A DNA stretch of 64,000 nt, taken from contig NZ_SHMH01000006.1 in assembly GCF_004283755.1 (NCBI RefSeq), positions 62,001 through 126,000 on the forward strand. Direction: 5' to 3'. Both the position numbers and the translations under genes were made by a program. Positions 7,790 through 16,000 of the stretch are shown here, piece after piece (position 1 is the first letter of the stretch; each line of letters starts with the position of its first letter). The stretch is from Pseudoxanthomonas winnipegensis (GTDB lineage: Bacteria > Pseudomonadota > Gammaproteobacteria > Xanthomonadales > Xanthomonadaceae). The notes beneath the pieces were generated by a model, which had not been told where the DNA came from, made no database searches, and was given only the letters and a program-made list of their open reading frames with translations.

Positions 7790-9325
7790 ATGGAGCTGAC
7801 CTGCTATGTCTATCCGGGCTGGAAGCCGCGGCTGCGTGCGGCCAGCCCGCGGCGCGCCTGGATGGACGCCAGCCCGGAAAGCTTCGCCTACCGCTGCCTG
7901 CCGCTGGGCATCGCCAATGCGCACGGCTGGGAGCTGCTCAGCCCGTGCGGCTTCCAGGCGCACTGGAACGGCGGGCCGCTGCCGCAGGACGTGCGCATCC
8001 AGGCCGATCCGGGCACGCCGGCGCAGGACGCGCCGGTGGCGCTGTTCGGGCAGGGCACCTTCACCTTCCATGTGCCCGGGCTGTTCCGCACCTCGCCCGG
8101 GCACAACCTGTGGGTGGGCGGCTCGCCCAACCTGGCCAAGGACGGCGTGGCCGCGCTGGGCGGGATCATCGAGACCGACTGGGCGCCGTACACCTTCACC
8201 ATGAACTGGCGCTTCACCCGCGCCGGGCACGTGGTGCGCTTCGAGGAGAACGAGCCGCTGGCCTTCCTGTTCCCGCTGCCGCGCGACCTGCTCGACGCGG
8301 TGGTGCCGCGCATCGCGCCGATCGACGAGGCGCCCGAGCTCAAGCGCCGCTTCGAGCAGTGGAGCCAGGCGCGCGACGCCTTCCAGGCGCAGGTCGCCGC
8401 CACGCCGCAGGCCGCACCGGGCGCCAAGTGGCAGAAGTTCTATTTCCGCGGCACCGATGCCGATGGCGCGCCGGGAGCGGCCGATCACCGCAGCAGGCTG
8501 CGCCTGCCGGGCTTCGAGGGCGCCGCGCCGCTGCTGGCAGACACGCCGGAAGCGGCCTGCCCGCATGCGCGCGCGGCGGGCCCGGCCCTGCCGCCATCGC
8601 CGGACGCGAGCGAAGTGCTCGCCCGCCTGCAGCGGCTGCGCGCGCTGTCGGCGGGCAACCGCTGCGTGCCGCGCCGTGGCGGCCTGACCGCCGGCGTGTT
8701 CCTGGACGAGTACTACGCCGCCAACTGGCCGGTACTGCTGGCCGGGGAGATCGAGGAAGCCCTGGGACGCTGGGCGCCGCAGGCCCTGGTCTCGACCCAC
8801 GGCGACGCGCCGCTGGTCGATGTCCACGGCCAGGCCAGCACGCTGGGCCGGTTCGTGCAGCAGGCGCTGCGGCCCGCGGACACGCCCGGCCGTCAGCCGC
8901 GCCTGACCGGCGCGCTGGAGACGCTGCCGGACCTGGCCCCGCGTCTGGGCCACCTGATGCGCCTGCTGCGCGGTCACGACCCGGGCCGGCTGTGGCTGGA
9001 GGCGGCCGGCAGCGGCACCCTGGCCGCGCCCGAACCCTGCAACCGCCTGCTGCTGCAGCTGCACGGCCAGCGCCGCCTGTGGCTGGCGCCGCCGGGCGAG
9101 GCGGCGCGTCTGCAGCCGCTGGCCCAGGCCGGCGCGCTGGGCGACCTGACCGCGCAGGACCTGCCCGAACGCCAGCCGCAGCTGCGCGGGCTGGAACTGC
9201 ATGCGGTGCTGCTGCAGCCGGGCGATGCGCTGTTCGTCCCGTTCGGCTGGTGGCGCCAGGGCGCGGCGATGGACTTCAGCGTGTCGGTCGCCCGCGAGGA
9301 CTTCCACTGGCCCAACCCGCCATGA
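7790..9325 (+). CDS. DUF6065 protein fused to a cupin_8/JmjC-like domain lacking metal ligands
   Basis: A 511-residue protein of two parts. Residues ~1-240 match the DUF6065 pattern (MELTCYVYPGWKPR, RRAWMDASPESFAYRCLPL, ANAHGWELLSPCGF, IIETDWAPYTFTMNWRFTR). Residues ~305-505 resemble a cupin_8/JmjC domain: YYAANWPVLLAGE, then NRLLLQLHGQRRLWLAPP and LQPGDALFVPFGWW. In active relatives an HxD motif precedes the N-L-L-x-Q segment and a histidine follows the GWW. Here the corresponding positions read EPC and GWWRQ, so iron binding seems lost. Start: the ATG of MELTC, 13 bp after the autotransporter stop; an upstream ATG would overlap that gene. Function is unknown. Co-transcription with the autotransporter suggests a role in its modification or quality control, but that is speculative. 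Confidence 0.72.
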   Translation: MELTCYVYPGWKPRLRAASPRRAWMDASPESFAYRCLPLGIANAHGWELLSPCGFQAHWNGGPLPQDVRIQADPGTPAQDAPVALFGQGTFTFHVPGLFRTSPGHNLWVGGSPNLAKDGVAALGGIIETDWAPYTFTMNWRFTRAGHVVRFEENEPLAFLFPLPRDLLDAVVPRIAPIDEAPELKRRFEQWSQARDAFQAQVAATPQAAPGAKWQKFYFRGTDADGAPGAADHRSRLRLPGFEGAAPLLADTPEAACPHARAAGPALPPSPDASEVLARLQRLRALSAGNRCVPRRGGLTAGVFLDEYYAANWPVLLAGEIEEALGRWAPQALVSTHGDAPLVDVHGQASTLGRFVQQALRPADTPGRQPRLTGALETLPDLAPRLGHLMRLLRGHDPGRLWLEAAGSGTLAAPEPCNRLLLQLHGQRRLWLAPPGEAARLQPLAQAGALGDLTAQDLPERQPQLRGLELHAVLLQPGDALFVPFGWWRQGAAMDFSVSVAREDFHWPNPP

Positions 9326-9357
9326 GCGCCGCGGCGATGGCGGGCCGGCGCGCCGTT

Positions 9358-9368
9358 CGGCGTAACAG
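9358..9368 (+). promoter_or_regulatory. Second copy of the CGGCGTAACAG motif, upstream of the NTF2-like gene
   Basis: The same 11 bases as at 4400-4410, here 101 bp before the start of a secreted NTF2-like protein and just after the DUF6065 stop. Two copies of an 11-mer, each upstream of an exported protein gene and both downstream of a sigma-factor gene, support a shared promoter class. Two sites are too few to be sure. Confidence 0.35.
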
Positions 9369-9469
9369 GGGGCATACCGGCCCGCACACGGCCGGCCGCG
9401 GGCCCCGACGCGCTCCGTCTGCCCTCGCGCAGATCGCGCATCCCTCCATCCATCCATGAAGGAATTCCC

Positions 9470-9940
9470 ATGTCCAGGACCTTGAAGCTGACCTTTCTGC
9501 TGGCGTTGTTCGCCCCATGCGCGTTCGCCCAGGCGCAGGAGCTCGACGCACGCGCCAGGCAGCAGCTGCCGCAGGCGGCCGAGGCGGTGGGGCGGGCCAT
9601 CGTCGCCCACGACCTGGCCGCGCTGAGCAAGCTCTGGTCGCCCAAGCTGCTGGTCAATTCGCCGGACAACTCGGTCCTGACGCGCGACCAGGTCTTCGGC
9701 GCGATCAAGGCGGGGATGCTCGACTACGAGCAGGGCTACACCTTTAAGCTCGAGCGCGCCGAGTTCTACGGCAACGTCGCCGTGTCGATGGGCGAGGACA
9801 CCTACACCCCGACCTTCGGGCCGGAGAAGGGCCAGCTGCTGCACCGGCGCGCCACCAACGTCTGGCAGTACACCGACGGCGCCTGGGTGCTGATCGCACG
9901 CCAGGCCACGATCTACGACCCGGCGGTCAAGCACTACTGA
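9470..9940 (+). CDS. Secreted NTF2-like (DUF4440/SnoaL-type) protein
   Basis: A 156-residue protein with a clear signal peptide (MSRTLKLTFLLALFAPCAFA, cleavage near AFAQA), then a single NTF2-like fold: helix AAEAVGRAIVAHDLAALSKLWSP, strand LLVNSPDN, and C-terminal strands TNVWQYTDGAWVLIARQATI. That order is typical of the DUF4440 family. Such domains bind small ligands or act as minor isomerases, and no catalytic set can be assigned. The ATG is preceded by AAGGAATTCCC, an acceptable ribosome site. The gene at 11057 starts with the same kind of domain, with shared signatures (VVNNPQNGVSVRDAVERR there, LVNSPDNSVLTRDQVFGA here), which suggests paralogues. Confidence 0.82.
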   Translation: MSRTLKLTFLLALFAPCAFAQAQELDARARQQLPQAAEAVGRAIVAHDLAALSKLWSPKLLVNSPDNSVLTRDQVFGAIKAGMLDYEQGYTFKLERAEFYGNVAVSMGEDTYTPTFGPEKGQLLHRRATNVWQYTDGAWVLIARQATIYDPAVKHY

Positions 9941-10009
9941 GCCCCGGCGTCGCGCGCCGGCGGCGCGTGACGTCCAAGCGACCAAGGATGTCCTGACAGG
10001 AGATCGACG

Positions 10010-10144
10010 ATGACCCTGCTGCTGGTGTTGCTGCTGATCGCGGGTGCGGGCGGTGCGGACAAGGGCGCGCGGGGCGCGTCGATGGGCCACCCGGGCGGTG
10101 GACCGGCGCGCAGCGGTGTCGGAGGCACGACGGAGCGAGGATGA
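10010..10144 (+). CDS. Small 44-residue protein, translationally coupled leader
   Basis: An ATG preceded by a good Shine-Dalgarno (AGGAG, 7-8 bases upstream) opens a 44-codon frame. It begins MTLLLVLLLIAGAGG, a membrane or signal-like helix, and continues with a Gly/Arg-rich tail. Its TGA overlaps the ATG of the next gene (ATGA), the classic layout for translational coupling, and the next gene has no ribosome site of its own outside this frame. I do not recognise a family. It may be a real small membrane protein or only a coupling leader. Confidence 0.45.
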   Translation: MTLLLVLLLIAGAGGADKGARGASMGHPGGGPARSGVGGTTERG

Positions 10145-10938
10145 GCAGCCCCTCGCCGACACGCCCGGCCGGCATGGGCGCGACGTCGCGCCCGGCGCCG
10201 GCCCTCCACAGGCGCGCGGACGATGTGTTCTTCACCGTCATGTCGCTGGCCATGCTGGCGATCGTCTTCCTGGGGTTCGCTTCGAGCTATTTCCTGCGCG
10301 GCGTGACGCTCTCGCATCAGCCCAGCGTGCTCGTGCACGCGCATGGGCTCGTGTTCTCGTCCTGGATGGTGCTGGGGGTGGTGCAGCCCGCGCTGGTGGC
10401 GACCGGGGAGCTGCGGCTCCACCGCAGGCTCGGCCTGGCCGGCGCGCTCATCGCCGGGGCGATGGTGGTGCTTGGCGTCCTCACCACGTTCGGGACGCTG
10501 GCGCGCGGGCTGGCGCTGCCGCCGGCGCTGGGCAGCCCGGCGTCCTTCCTGATCGGCAACCTCATCGAGCTGCTGTTCTTCGGCGCCTTCGTCGCACTCG
10601 CGGTCTACAGGCGCAACGACCGCATCGTGCACAAGCGCGCGATGCTCATCGCCAATGCTGCGCTGTTGCCGCCGGCGCTGTTCCGGATGGCCTTCCCCGT
10701 GGTGGAGCACCCGGCGCTGACGTTCCCGGTGATGGTCCAGCATCCGGCGCTCATCGGCCTGGTGCCGCTGGCCGCGATCGCCGCGCTGTGCGTCTTCGAC
10801 CTGGCCACCCGCAGGCGCGTCTTCGTCGTGACCGTGATCGGCGGTGCGCTGCTGTGCGCGATGGGGCCGCTCTCCGACGCCGTCACCGCGACCACGCTCG
10901 CACAGCGGCTCGCGGCCTGGGCCCAGCCGCCTTCCTGA
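10141..10938 (+). CDS. Polytopic membrane protein with conserved histidines
   Basis: A 265-residue protein with about seven hydrophobic helices after a polar ~28-residue N-terminus. Histidines sit at helix ends (LVHAHGLVFSSW, LRLHRRLGLAG, RIVHKRAML, HPALIGLVPL), as in small haem-binding or DUF2306/YozB-like membrane proteins. I cannot assign a reaction. It overlaps the small ORF before it by four bases and is followed 118 bp later by the second NTF2-like gene, so the cluster 9470-11986 is probably one transcription unit built around exported NTF2-like domains. Confidence 0.6.
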   Translation: MSSPSPTRPAGMGATSRPAPALHRRADDVFFTVMSLAMLAIVFLGFASSYFLRGVTLSHQPSVLVHAHGLVFSSWMVLGVVQPALVATGELRLHRRLGLAGALIAGAMVVLGVLTTFGTLARGLALPPALGSPASFLIGNLIELLFFGAFVALAVYRRNDRIVHKRAMLIANAALLPPALFRMAFPVVEHPALTFPVMVQHPALIGLVPLAAIAALCVFDLATRRRVFVVTVIGGALLCAMGPLSDAVTATTLAQRLAAWAQPPS

Positions 10939-11056
10939 CCTCGATGCGTCGGCTGCCAACCCGGCGTGCGCGTCCTCCGACGCCACGCACTCATCCAGGC
11001 GAAGAGACACGCCGGACCGACGCTGCCTCCACTGACGACTTCAAAGGAAAACGCAC

Positions 11057-11986
11057 ATGACGCTGTCGCTTCCCTCGCGCACCGCCCGCTTCCTGGCGCT
11101 GCTGCTGATCGCCTGCTGCGCCCCCGCCTCGGCGAAATGGAAGGCCGCCAACGACAGCGTCACCGCCGCGGCTGCCGATCCGCGCATCGCGGCGGCGCTG
11201 GCCGCCGTCGATGCGATGGACGCGGCCCTGATCCGCGACGACCATGCCGCGTTCGCCGCGGGCCTGGGCCAGGGCCTGGTGGTCAACAATCCGCAGAACG
11301 GCGTGTCCGTGCGCGACGCGGTCGAGCGCCGCAACAGCAACGGGCTGATCAGTTACAGCCGGCATGAGCGCAGCATCGAGTACGCGGGCAGGCTCGACGA
11401 CGCCGTGGTCCTGATGGGTGAGGAGCGCGTGGTGCCCAAGGGCGATGCGCCAAACGCCGGCCAACAGGTCCGCCGGCGTTTCACCGATGTCTGGAAGCAG
11501 GACGGCGCGCGCTGGGTGCTGGTGCTGCGCCAGGCGACGATCCTGGGTGTCGACGCGCCACCGCCCGCCGGCGCGGGCCCGGGCGGCGAGGCCGCGGCGC
11601 CCGGGCCGGAGGCGCTGGTCGCGGCGTTCGTCGACGCCTGGAATGCGCACCAGGCGCAAGGCTTCGAACGGCTCTTCACCGAACAGGCGGTCTGGGTGCC
11701 GATCGCCGAAGTGCGCGACGAGGGGCGCGCAGCCATCGTCCAGGACCTGGCCGCCGCGCATGGGTCCTGGGCCGGCAAGACCACGATCGCGCCGCTCGGC
11801 CCCAGCACCGTGCGCATCCCCCAACCGGGCGTGGCCACGCTCTTCTTCCGGGTCAAGTTCCTCGATGCGCAGGGCCAGCCGATCGCCGGCATCGAGCGCG
11901 CCCTGCTGCTGGTGGCCGTCCAGACGGCCGAGGGCTGGCGCATCGCCGCCGGGCAGCTCACCAAGGAGAGCCCGGCGCCGACGTGA
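11057..11986 (+). CDS. Secreted two-domain NTF2-like protein (DUF4440 + SgcJ/EcaC-type)
   Basis: A 309-residue protein with a signal peptide (LALLLIACCAPASA). Domain 1 (about residues 35-160) resembles the single-domain protein at 9470: VVNNPQNGVSVRDAVERR, then FTDVWKQDGARWVLVLRQATILG. A Gly/Pro/Ala linker (~165-180) leads to domain 2 (~183-309), beginning ALVAAFVDAWNAHQAQGFERLF, the pattern of SgcJ/EcaC family NTF2-like proteins. The start ATG follows AAAGGAAAACGCAC, a good ribosome site. The ligand is unknown. An in-cluster duplication of the first domain followed by fusion would explain the arrangement. Confidence 0.78.
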   Translation: MTLSLPSRTARFLALLLIACCAPASAKWKAANDSVTAAAADPRIAAALAAVDAMDAALIRDDHAAFAAGLGQGLVVNNPQNGVSVRDAVERRNSNGLISYSRHERSIEYAGRLDDAVVLMGEERVVPKGDAPNAGQQVRRRFTDVWKQDGARWVLVLRQATILGVDAPPPAGAGPGGEAAAPGPEALVAAFVDAWNAHQAQGFERLFTEQAVWVPIAEVRDEGRAAIVQDLAAAHGSWAGKTTIAPLGPSTVRIPQPGVATLFFRVKFLDAQGQPIAGIERALLLVAVQTAEGWRIAAGQLTKESPAPT

Positions 11987-12173
11987 GCGCCGGCGCCGCT
12001 GCCGCCGCGACTGCATGCGGGCATGGCGGCCGTTCGTCGGACGGCTGTCCGTGGCCGCCTAGATCTTTCGTCATGATGACGTCCGGGCATTCGCGGCGGA
12101 CCGCGGTGCGGTCAGTATCGGTTCTGGTATCCCCCCTCCCCCCTTTTCCCGTACGTCCTCAAAGGATCCGTGC

Positions 12174-13052
12174 ATGGCGCTCGTCATCGAAGGACTGTCC
12201 AAGACCTATCCCAACGGTGTGCAGGCCCTGAAGGACCTGTCGCTGACCATCGGCAACCACATGTTCGGCCTGCTGGGGCCCAACGGCGCGGGCAAGAGTT
12301 CGCTGATGCGCACCATCGCCACCCTGCAGGATCCGGACGCCGGCAGCATCACCCTGGACGGCGTGGACGTGGTCCGCGAGAAGGACCGCATCCGCCGCGT
12401 GCTGGGCTATCTGCCGCAGGAATTCGGCGTCTATCCCAAGGTCTCGGCGCTGGACATGCTCGAGCACCTGGCGGTGCTCAAGGGCGTGACCAACAAGGGC
12501 GAGCGGCGCGAGATGATCGAGGCGCTGCTCAACCAGACCAACCTGTGGAACGCGCGCAAGAAGGCCATCGCCACCTATTCGGGCGGCATGAAGCAGCGCT
12601 TCGGCATCGCCCAGGCGCTGCTGGCCAACCCGCGGCTGGTGATCGTCGACGAGCCCACCGCCGGCCTGGACCCGGCCGAGCGCAATCGCTTCCTCAACCT
12701 GCTGGCCGGCATCGGCCGCGACGTCACGGTCATCCTGTCCACCCACATCGTCGATGACGTGCGCGAGCTGTGTCCGCGCATGGCCATCATCGCCGGCGGC
12801 CAGGTGCTGCTGGAGGGCGCGCCCAACGAGGCCATCGGCGCGCTGGACGGCCAGGTGTGGTCCAAGCTGGTGGACAGCGACGCGGAGCTGCGCGCCATCG
12901 AGGCCGACATGACGCTCATCAGCACCCATCTGGTCGGCGGCCGCCACGAGGTGCGCGTGCTGGCCGCGCAGGCGCCGGGCGAGGGCTTCGTGCCCGCCGG
13001 TGCCGGCCTGGAGGACGTGTACTTCACCCGGCTCGCCGCCGGGCGCGCCTGA
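12174..13052 (+). CDS. ABC transporter ATP-binding protein
   Basis: A 292-residue ATPase with Walker A GPNGAGKSS, a Q-loop region LPQEFGVYP, the signature YSGGMKQR, Walker B LVIVDEPTAGLD and the switch histidine in ILSTHIV. The C-terminal ~70 residues form the extra domain common in ABC-2 exporters of the CcmA type. Start supported by AAAGGATCC upstream. The gene is followed after 15 bp by a giant permease-aminopeptidase, its obvious partner. The transported substrate is unknown. Confidence 0.92.
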   Translation: MALVIEGLSKTYPNGVQALKDLSLTIGNHMFGLLGPNGAGKSSLMRTIATLQDPDAGSITLDGVDVVREKDRIRRVLGYLPQEFGVYPKVSALDMLEHLAVLKGVTNKGERREMIEALLNQTNLWNARKKAIATYSGGMKQRFGIAQALLANPRLVIVDEPTAGLDPAERNRFLNLLAGIGRDVTVILSTHIVDDVRELCPRMAIIAGGQVLLEGAPNEAIGALDGQVWSKLVDSDAELRAIEADMTLISTHLVGGRHEVRVLAAQAPGEGFVPAGAGLEDVYFTRLAAGRA

Positions 13053-13067
13053 GCAGGGGGGCGCGCC

Positions 13068-16000
13068 ATGCACCAGTTCCTCGAGTTCCTGCGCTTCGAG
13101 CTGAAGCTGCGCTTCAAGAGTCCGTCCACCTACGTGTACTTCTTCATGTGGGCGGCGTTCGCGTTCCTGTGCGTGGCCTCGGAAAACTTCGGGCCGGTGT
13201 CCAGCCAGAGCGGCAAGGTGATGCTCAACGGGCCCTGGGCGATGGGCTACAACATGTTCGGCGCGTGCATGTTCGGCATGATCGTGATGGCCGCGATCTT
13301 CGGCACCTCGATCCTGCGCGACTTCCAGCGCGACACCTTCCAGCTGCTGTTCACCAAGCCGGTGTCGCGGCTGTCGTATCTGGGCGGGCGCTGGTCGGGC
13401 TCGATGCTGGTCACCCTGTTCGCCTTCTCCGGCCTGCTGGTCGGGGCCTGGCTGGGCACCTACGCGCCGTGGGCCGATCAGGCGCGCATCGGGCCCAACC
13501 ATCTGGTCTGGTACCTGCAGCCGTTCTTCACCATCGTGGTGGTGCAGGTGTTCTTCATCGGCGCGCTGTTCTTCGCCGTGGCGGCGCTGACCCGCAGCCT
13601 GTTCGTGGTCTACGTGCAGGGCGTGGCGCTGTTCGTGCTGTACCTGATCGGCATCACCGCCTTCCAGGCCACGCGCTCCACCGAGCACTTCTGGTCGGGC
13701 ATCCTGGACCCCATCGGCCTGCAGCTGGCGCGCGTGGTCAGCGGCTACTGGTCGGTGGTGGAACGCAACAGCTGGCTGTTCCCGATGGACACCACCAGCG
13801 GCTACGCGCCGGGCGTGTTCCTCTACAACCGCCTGCTGTGGATCGGCTTCGGCGCGCTGGTGCTGGCGGCGCTGGCGCTGCTGTTCCCGATGTCGGTGGA
13901 GGCGCTGGGCGCGCGTTCGCAGGGGCGCCGCGCGGCCAAGCTGCGCACGCTGGAACAGGCGCAGGGCGCGCCGGTGCGCACGCAGATCGCCACCCGGCTG
14001 CCGCAGGTGCATCCGCGCCACGATCTGGCCACGCGCTGGCGCCAGTTCCTCGCGCTGGCCTCGCTGCGCACGCGCGCCATCCTCAAGGCGGTGCCGTTCT
14101 GGGCGCTGTGCGGCGTGCTGTTCGCCTTCATCATCAACAACGGCTACTACGCCGGGCGCATGAGCGGCACCGACGTGTGGCCGGTGACCTATCTGATGCT
14201 CGAATCGGTGGAAGGCAACGCCTACCTGTTCCTGGTCATCGTTACCGCGCTGTATGCCGGCGAGCTGGTCTGGCGCGAGCGCGACGTGCGCTTCGACGGC
14301 ATCTTCGACGCGCTGCCGCTGCGCCCGCTGCCCGACGCGGCCTCCAAGTTGGTCGCCCTCACCGCCGCGCAGGTCGTGATGCTGCTGCTGTCCATGCTCG
14401 GTGGCGTGCTGATGCAGACGGTGCTGGGCTACTACCACTACGAGCCGCCGCTGTACTTCAAGGAGTTGTTCTTACTGATCCTGCCGCAGCTGGTGAGCTT
14501 CTCGATGCTGGCGCTGTTCGTGCAGACGGTGGTGCCCAACAAGTTCCTGGGCCACGCCATCGTGATCGGCCTGTGGGTGATCGTGCCGATCCTGTACAAC
14601 TTCGGCCTGGAGAACACGCTGTATCTGCCGGGCGCGACGCCGGGCTTCACCTATTCGGACATGAACGGCTATGGGCACTACGTGCCGGCGCTGTTCTGGT
14701 CGATCCTGTACTGGCTGGCGATCTTCGCCGCGCTGGGCGTGCTGTCCATGGCCCTGGCCCGGCGCGGTGCCGAGACCGGCCTGCGCCGCCGCATCGGCGC
14801 GGCGCTGCGGCGCCCGTCCAGCTGGCTGCCGGCGACCCTGGCCTGCCTGTGCGTGGCCGCCGCGGCCGGCGGCTGGTACTACTACAACACCCACGTGCTC
14901 AACGAGTTCCTCAGCAGCAAGGACCGGCGCGCCATCCAGGCCGACTACGAGCGCCGGTTCAAGCGCTACCAGGACCTGCCGCAGCCCAAGGTCACGGCCG
15001 TGGACACCACGGTGGAGATCTATCCGGAGCGGCGCGCCTTCGAGGCCACCGGCACCTACACCTTGCAGAACCGTGGCAGCGTGCCGGTGACCCAGCTGCA
15101 CTTCACCGACATCAACCAGTCGCTGCGCGCGCTGTCCTTCGACCGTCCCGCCCACCTGGTCAGCCGCGCGCCGCGCGGGCTGTATGTGATCTACGCACTG
15201 GACGCGCCGCTGCAGCCGGGCCAGACGATGACCCTGCACTTCAAGGTCGGCCACGACAGTCCCGGCTTCACCGACGGCAAGGTCGCCGACTTCTCCGGCG
15301 GCGATGCCGGCGGTAAGTTCGCCTACAACGGCACGTTCTTCGACCTGGAGTTCTTCCCGGTCCTGGGCTACCAGCCCGGCAACGAGCTGGACGATCCGCG
15401 CCGCCGCCGCGAGCAGGGCCTGGGCCCGCAGCAGGAGATGGCCAAGCGCGGCGATCCGGTGCAGTCCAAGGTCAACCTGTTCAGTCCCAACGCCGACTGG
15501 ATCAGCTTCCACACGGTGGTGGGCACCAGCGGCGACCAGACCGCGCTGGCGCCGGGCTACCTGCAGAAGCAGTGGCGCAAGGACGGCCGCCAGTACTTCG
15601 AGTACAGCATGGGCCAGCAGCCGATGCAGAACTTCTTCGCCTTCGTCTCCGGGCGCTATGCGGTGCACAAGGAGGTCTATCCCGGCAAGGAAGGGCCGAT
15701 CAACCTGGAGGTCTATTACCACCCGGGCCACGCCTGGAACATCGGCACCCTGCTGGCGTCCTCGCGCGCGGGGCTGGCCTACAACGAGGCGCACTTCAGC
15801 CCGTTCCAGTTCCGCCAGTACCGCATCCTGGAGTATCCGCGCTATCGCAGCTTCGCCCAGTCCTTCCCCAACACCGTGCCGTTCTCCGAGGCGCTGGGCT
15901 TCATCCAGCGCCGGCGCAAGGACGACGACGTGGACTTCGCCTACTTCATCACCACCCACGAGCTGGGCCATCAGTGGTGGGGCCATCAGCTGATCGGCGG

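Noticed and set aside
7592..10162. An 856-codon minus-strand frame opposite the DUF6065 and NTF2-like genes
   Set aside because: Arg/Gln/Ala-rich shadow of plus-strand genes with no recognisable domain.
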